Positions 36,884 to 38,714 of a DNA stretch of 38,714 nt are shown in pieces. The stretch lies in contig JAWXBP010000092.1 in the NCBI GenBank assembly GCA_034440135.1, positions 1 through 38,714 on the forward strand, given 5' to 3'. The DNA is from Planctomycetia bacterium (GTDB lineage: Bacteria > Planctomycetota > Planctomycetia > Pirellulales > JALHLM01). The stretch's first letter is position 1. Each line of letters starts with the position of its first letter. A model generated the notes under the pieces. That model worked only from the letters and a program-made list of their open reading frames with translations, was not told the DNA's origin and did not search any database. Position numbers and translations under genes: made by a program.

Positions 36884-38714
36884 TCAAAGCCAACGTTTCG
36901 AGTGCTTCTTTTCCACGATGGTCTCACGTGCCGAACTTGTCCAGTCTTGAGTTTCATGAATCCAGAGACTGGCCAATTCGTCCGCGTGCGCCGCAGAGCG
37001 GGGACGTCCCGCGGCGATCTCCTCCGTCAGTGTGTCGTCCGCCCAGACGTCGTCAGAAACGGCCACGCCGACCGCCTGATCGTCGTCGTCGAAGTCCGCC
37101 GCGAACAGGCTGTCCACGGCCAGCTCGGCTTCCGGAGCGCTGTTCGCGACCGACAACGTCGTCGGCAGGAACGCCCCGGCAAAGGCCGGCGTGATGACGT
37201 TCGCATCCGTCGTCGCGGCGACGACTTGAGAACTGGTGAACGACGAAGGCGTCGGAGTCGGCGTTTGGATGCCTTGTGACTCCTGTGCCCGCGCCGCGGC
37301 CGTGCGACGGTTGATCTCGTTGATCACCTGCAACACGTCCAACGCCGTGAGCCGATTGTCGCCCGTCGGATCGTAATACGGAGGCTGCGACGTGGTGACC
37401 GGAATGGGCAGATTCACCGGGCCGCCGTTGGCGTTGAGCCGGTTGATCAGCACCAAAGCGTCCAGGCCGCTGACAATCCCGTCGTTGTTAACGTCGAACG
37501 CGTTTGCCGGATTCTTGTACGGGTTTTCCAGCACGACCAGCGAGCTGAACCCAAAGGCCGGCGGAACCGGCGTGTCGCTACCGTAGAGTTGTGTCGTATG
37601 CGTCGGAGCATCGGCCGCGTCGGTTGTCAGGTCGACCACCGATCCGACCGCCGCGTTCGTCTTGATACGTCCGCGGACCGAGAACAGCAGTTGCCTGTCG
37701 GTCCCGGTGGGATTCGCGCCAACGCCGCCCGCCTCGTCCACGATGCCGGCGGCGACATTGATCGTTCCCGCGAGCGACGTGGTGAAGGTCGGCCCGTACT
37801 TGAGGGACGCCGCGATGAATTCCAGCGTGTTGGAACTGGCGACCAGATCCGCGAATGCCGCTCGTACGCCGCCGCCGGAGGCCAGCAGCCGTTGGTCGTC
37901 GACATAGACGTTGATCTGAACTTCGCTGCCCGGACCGACGCCATAGCGGCCGTCAATGTCCTTGCCGAGTTCTTTGCCTTCCGGACTGGTGACCACGATC
38001 GAGTAGGCCGCGGCCGACGCGATATCGATCTGGTAATCTTCCACCTCGCCGTCCTGAGCCAGTCCGGTGGGGTTCAACCCGCCAGCAGTGCTGAAGCGGA
38101 ACCGGGCGAAGGTCTCGCCGGTCACGGCATCCACCGGCACGTTGATCGTCAGCAGGTTGTTGCCCTTGATGACGGAGCGGTTCGTGAACACCTTTTCGCC
38201 GGCGTCGTTCCAATCGCCATCGCGATTGAAGTCAACCCAGGCGTCGAGCTTGCCAGCGACCGAGGCGTTGACCACGACCGACGTGGCTTGCCCCGCGAAC
38301 AACTGGCTGGCGAACTGCACGCCGTCGTCGATATCGCCGGTGGCGCCGCTGCTCGGTTGCCCGTCGTTGTCGGACGTCACGCCGGCGCCTAGGAAGACGG
38401 TCGGCGACAACACGTGGACCGCGCCTTGGCTGGCGATCACCGTTGGGTAATCCGGATCCGGAGCGTCGCCGAAGTCGGCGGTCGCCAGATTCACCAGGAA
38501 GCTCGTCTCGCCCTGCAGATTGTTCGGCTTGATCGTGTTCCCGGCGATGTCCTGGATGCCGCCGCCCACGCTGTTGTTGACGGTGATCGTATAGCTGCTG
38601 CCGCTAGTCCAGATGCCCTGTGCGGCCGTGAAGCGGGCAATGTTGTTCAGCGAGTCGTAGCTGAAGAAGTAGTCCACGCCCTCGGTCAACAAGGCGCCGT
38701 CCCGCCGCAGCAGG
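36884..38714 (-). CDS. Second large surface protein with GEVED, cohesin-like and dockerin domains (5' end outside)
   Basis: At least 609 aa are visible; the frame is open at the right edge, so the N-terminus is missing. In order there is the end of an Ig-like domain (YTITVNNSVGGGIQDIAGNT), then an FGDAPDPDYPT unit leading to a GEVED domain (WVDFNRDGDWNDAGEKVF ... DGEVEDYQIDI). A cohesin-like domain of the same type as in the neighbour follows (VQINVYVDDQR ... AAFADLVASS), and two dockerin repeats (DVNNDGIVSGLDALVLINRL; GDNRLTALDVLQVINEIN). The Ala/Thr/Ser-rich C-terminal tail ends in KKHSKRWL. The tail carries an acidic stretch (DFDDDD). Shared domains with the next gene suggest the two work in one surface structure. 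Confidence 0.9.
   Translation of the reverse strand, partial: LLRRDGALLTEGVDYFFSYDSLNNIARFTAAQGIWTSGSSYTITVNNSVGGGIQDIAGNTIKPNNLQGETSFLVNLATADFGDAPDPDYPTVIASQGAVHVLSPTVFLGAGVTSDNDGQPSSGATGDIDDGVQFASQLFAGQATSVVVNASVAGKLDAWVDFNRDGDWNDAGEKVFTNRSVIKGNNLLTINVPVDAVTGETFARFRFSTAGGLNPTGLAQDGEVEDYQIDIASAAAYSIVVTSPEGKELGKDIDGRYGVGPGSEVQINVYVDDQRLLASGGGVRAAFADLVASSNTLEFIAASLKYGPTFTTSLAGTINVAAGIVDEAGGVGANPTGTDRQLLFSVRGRIKTNAAVGSVVDLTTDAADAPTHTTQLYGSDTPVPPAFGFSSLVVLENPYKNPANAFDVNNDGIVSGLDALVLINRLNANGGPVNLPIPVTTSQPPYYDPTGDNRLTALDVLQVINEINRRTAAARAQESQGIQTPTPTPSSFTSSQVVAATTDANVITPAFAGAFLPTTLSVANSAPEAELAVDSLFAADFDDDDQAVGVAVSDDVWADDTLTEEIAAGRPRSAAHADELASLWIHETQDWTSSARETIVEKKHSKRWL

Overview
The window reads as chromosomal DNA of a planctomycete, probably a Pirellula-like lineage. 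The evidence is a PVC-type sugar-binding-like domain fused to cytochrome c, a DUF4159 protein divergent from a MoxR/DUF58/BatA operon, giant surface proteins with an N-terminal LEERSLLA motif, dockerin, Calx-beta and GEVED domains, and GC-rich genes packed on both strands. No phage, plasmid, transposase, CRISPR array, rRNA or tRNA was recognised. The species is not identified; the lineage is inferred from gene content.

Left part (1-9.5 kb): the first codons of a minus-strand gene, a small membrane/TPR protein, ClpC (852 aa) with a strong intrinsic terminator, then on the minus strand a PqqD-like/site-2-protease/HlyD-like fusion, the PVC cytochrome c protein and a small secreted protein. Middle (9.5-24.3 kb): an HDOD protein, a TPR protein, a XerC/D recombinase, two paralogous membrane proteins that share a repeated uncharacterised domain, the tRNA methylthiotransferase MtaB, ClpS, an M20 dipeptidase, seryl-tRNA synthetase, a 65-aa conserved small protein, a PqiA-like protein and a thiamine-diphosphate enzyme. 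Right part (24.2-38.7 kb): a DUF4159 protein divergent from moxR-DUF58-batA, an RRM protein, a membrane-anchored stand-alone Clp N-domain protein, a hot-dog thioesterase, and two large surface proteins, the second cut by the right edge.

Functional threads: (i) proteolysis, with ClpC, ClpS, a membrane-tethered Clp N-domain paralogue, a possible further Clp-N protein at the left edge, and an intramembrane protease; (ii) a MoxR/VWA chaperone-like module facing the envelope; (iii) a surface-protein pair combining a cohesin-like domain with dockerin repeats.

The most unusual feature is between the genes. At least six families of palindromic repeats (called A-F here) fill the spacers, sit directly against stop codons, nest inside each other, and in places supply the stop codon, the C-terminal residues or the N-terminal coding sequence of a gene. 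Several promoters can be read as TTG-N3, a 17-bp spacer and TAGAAT-like boxes, and they help to choose start codons.
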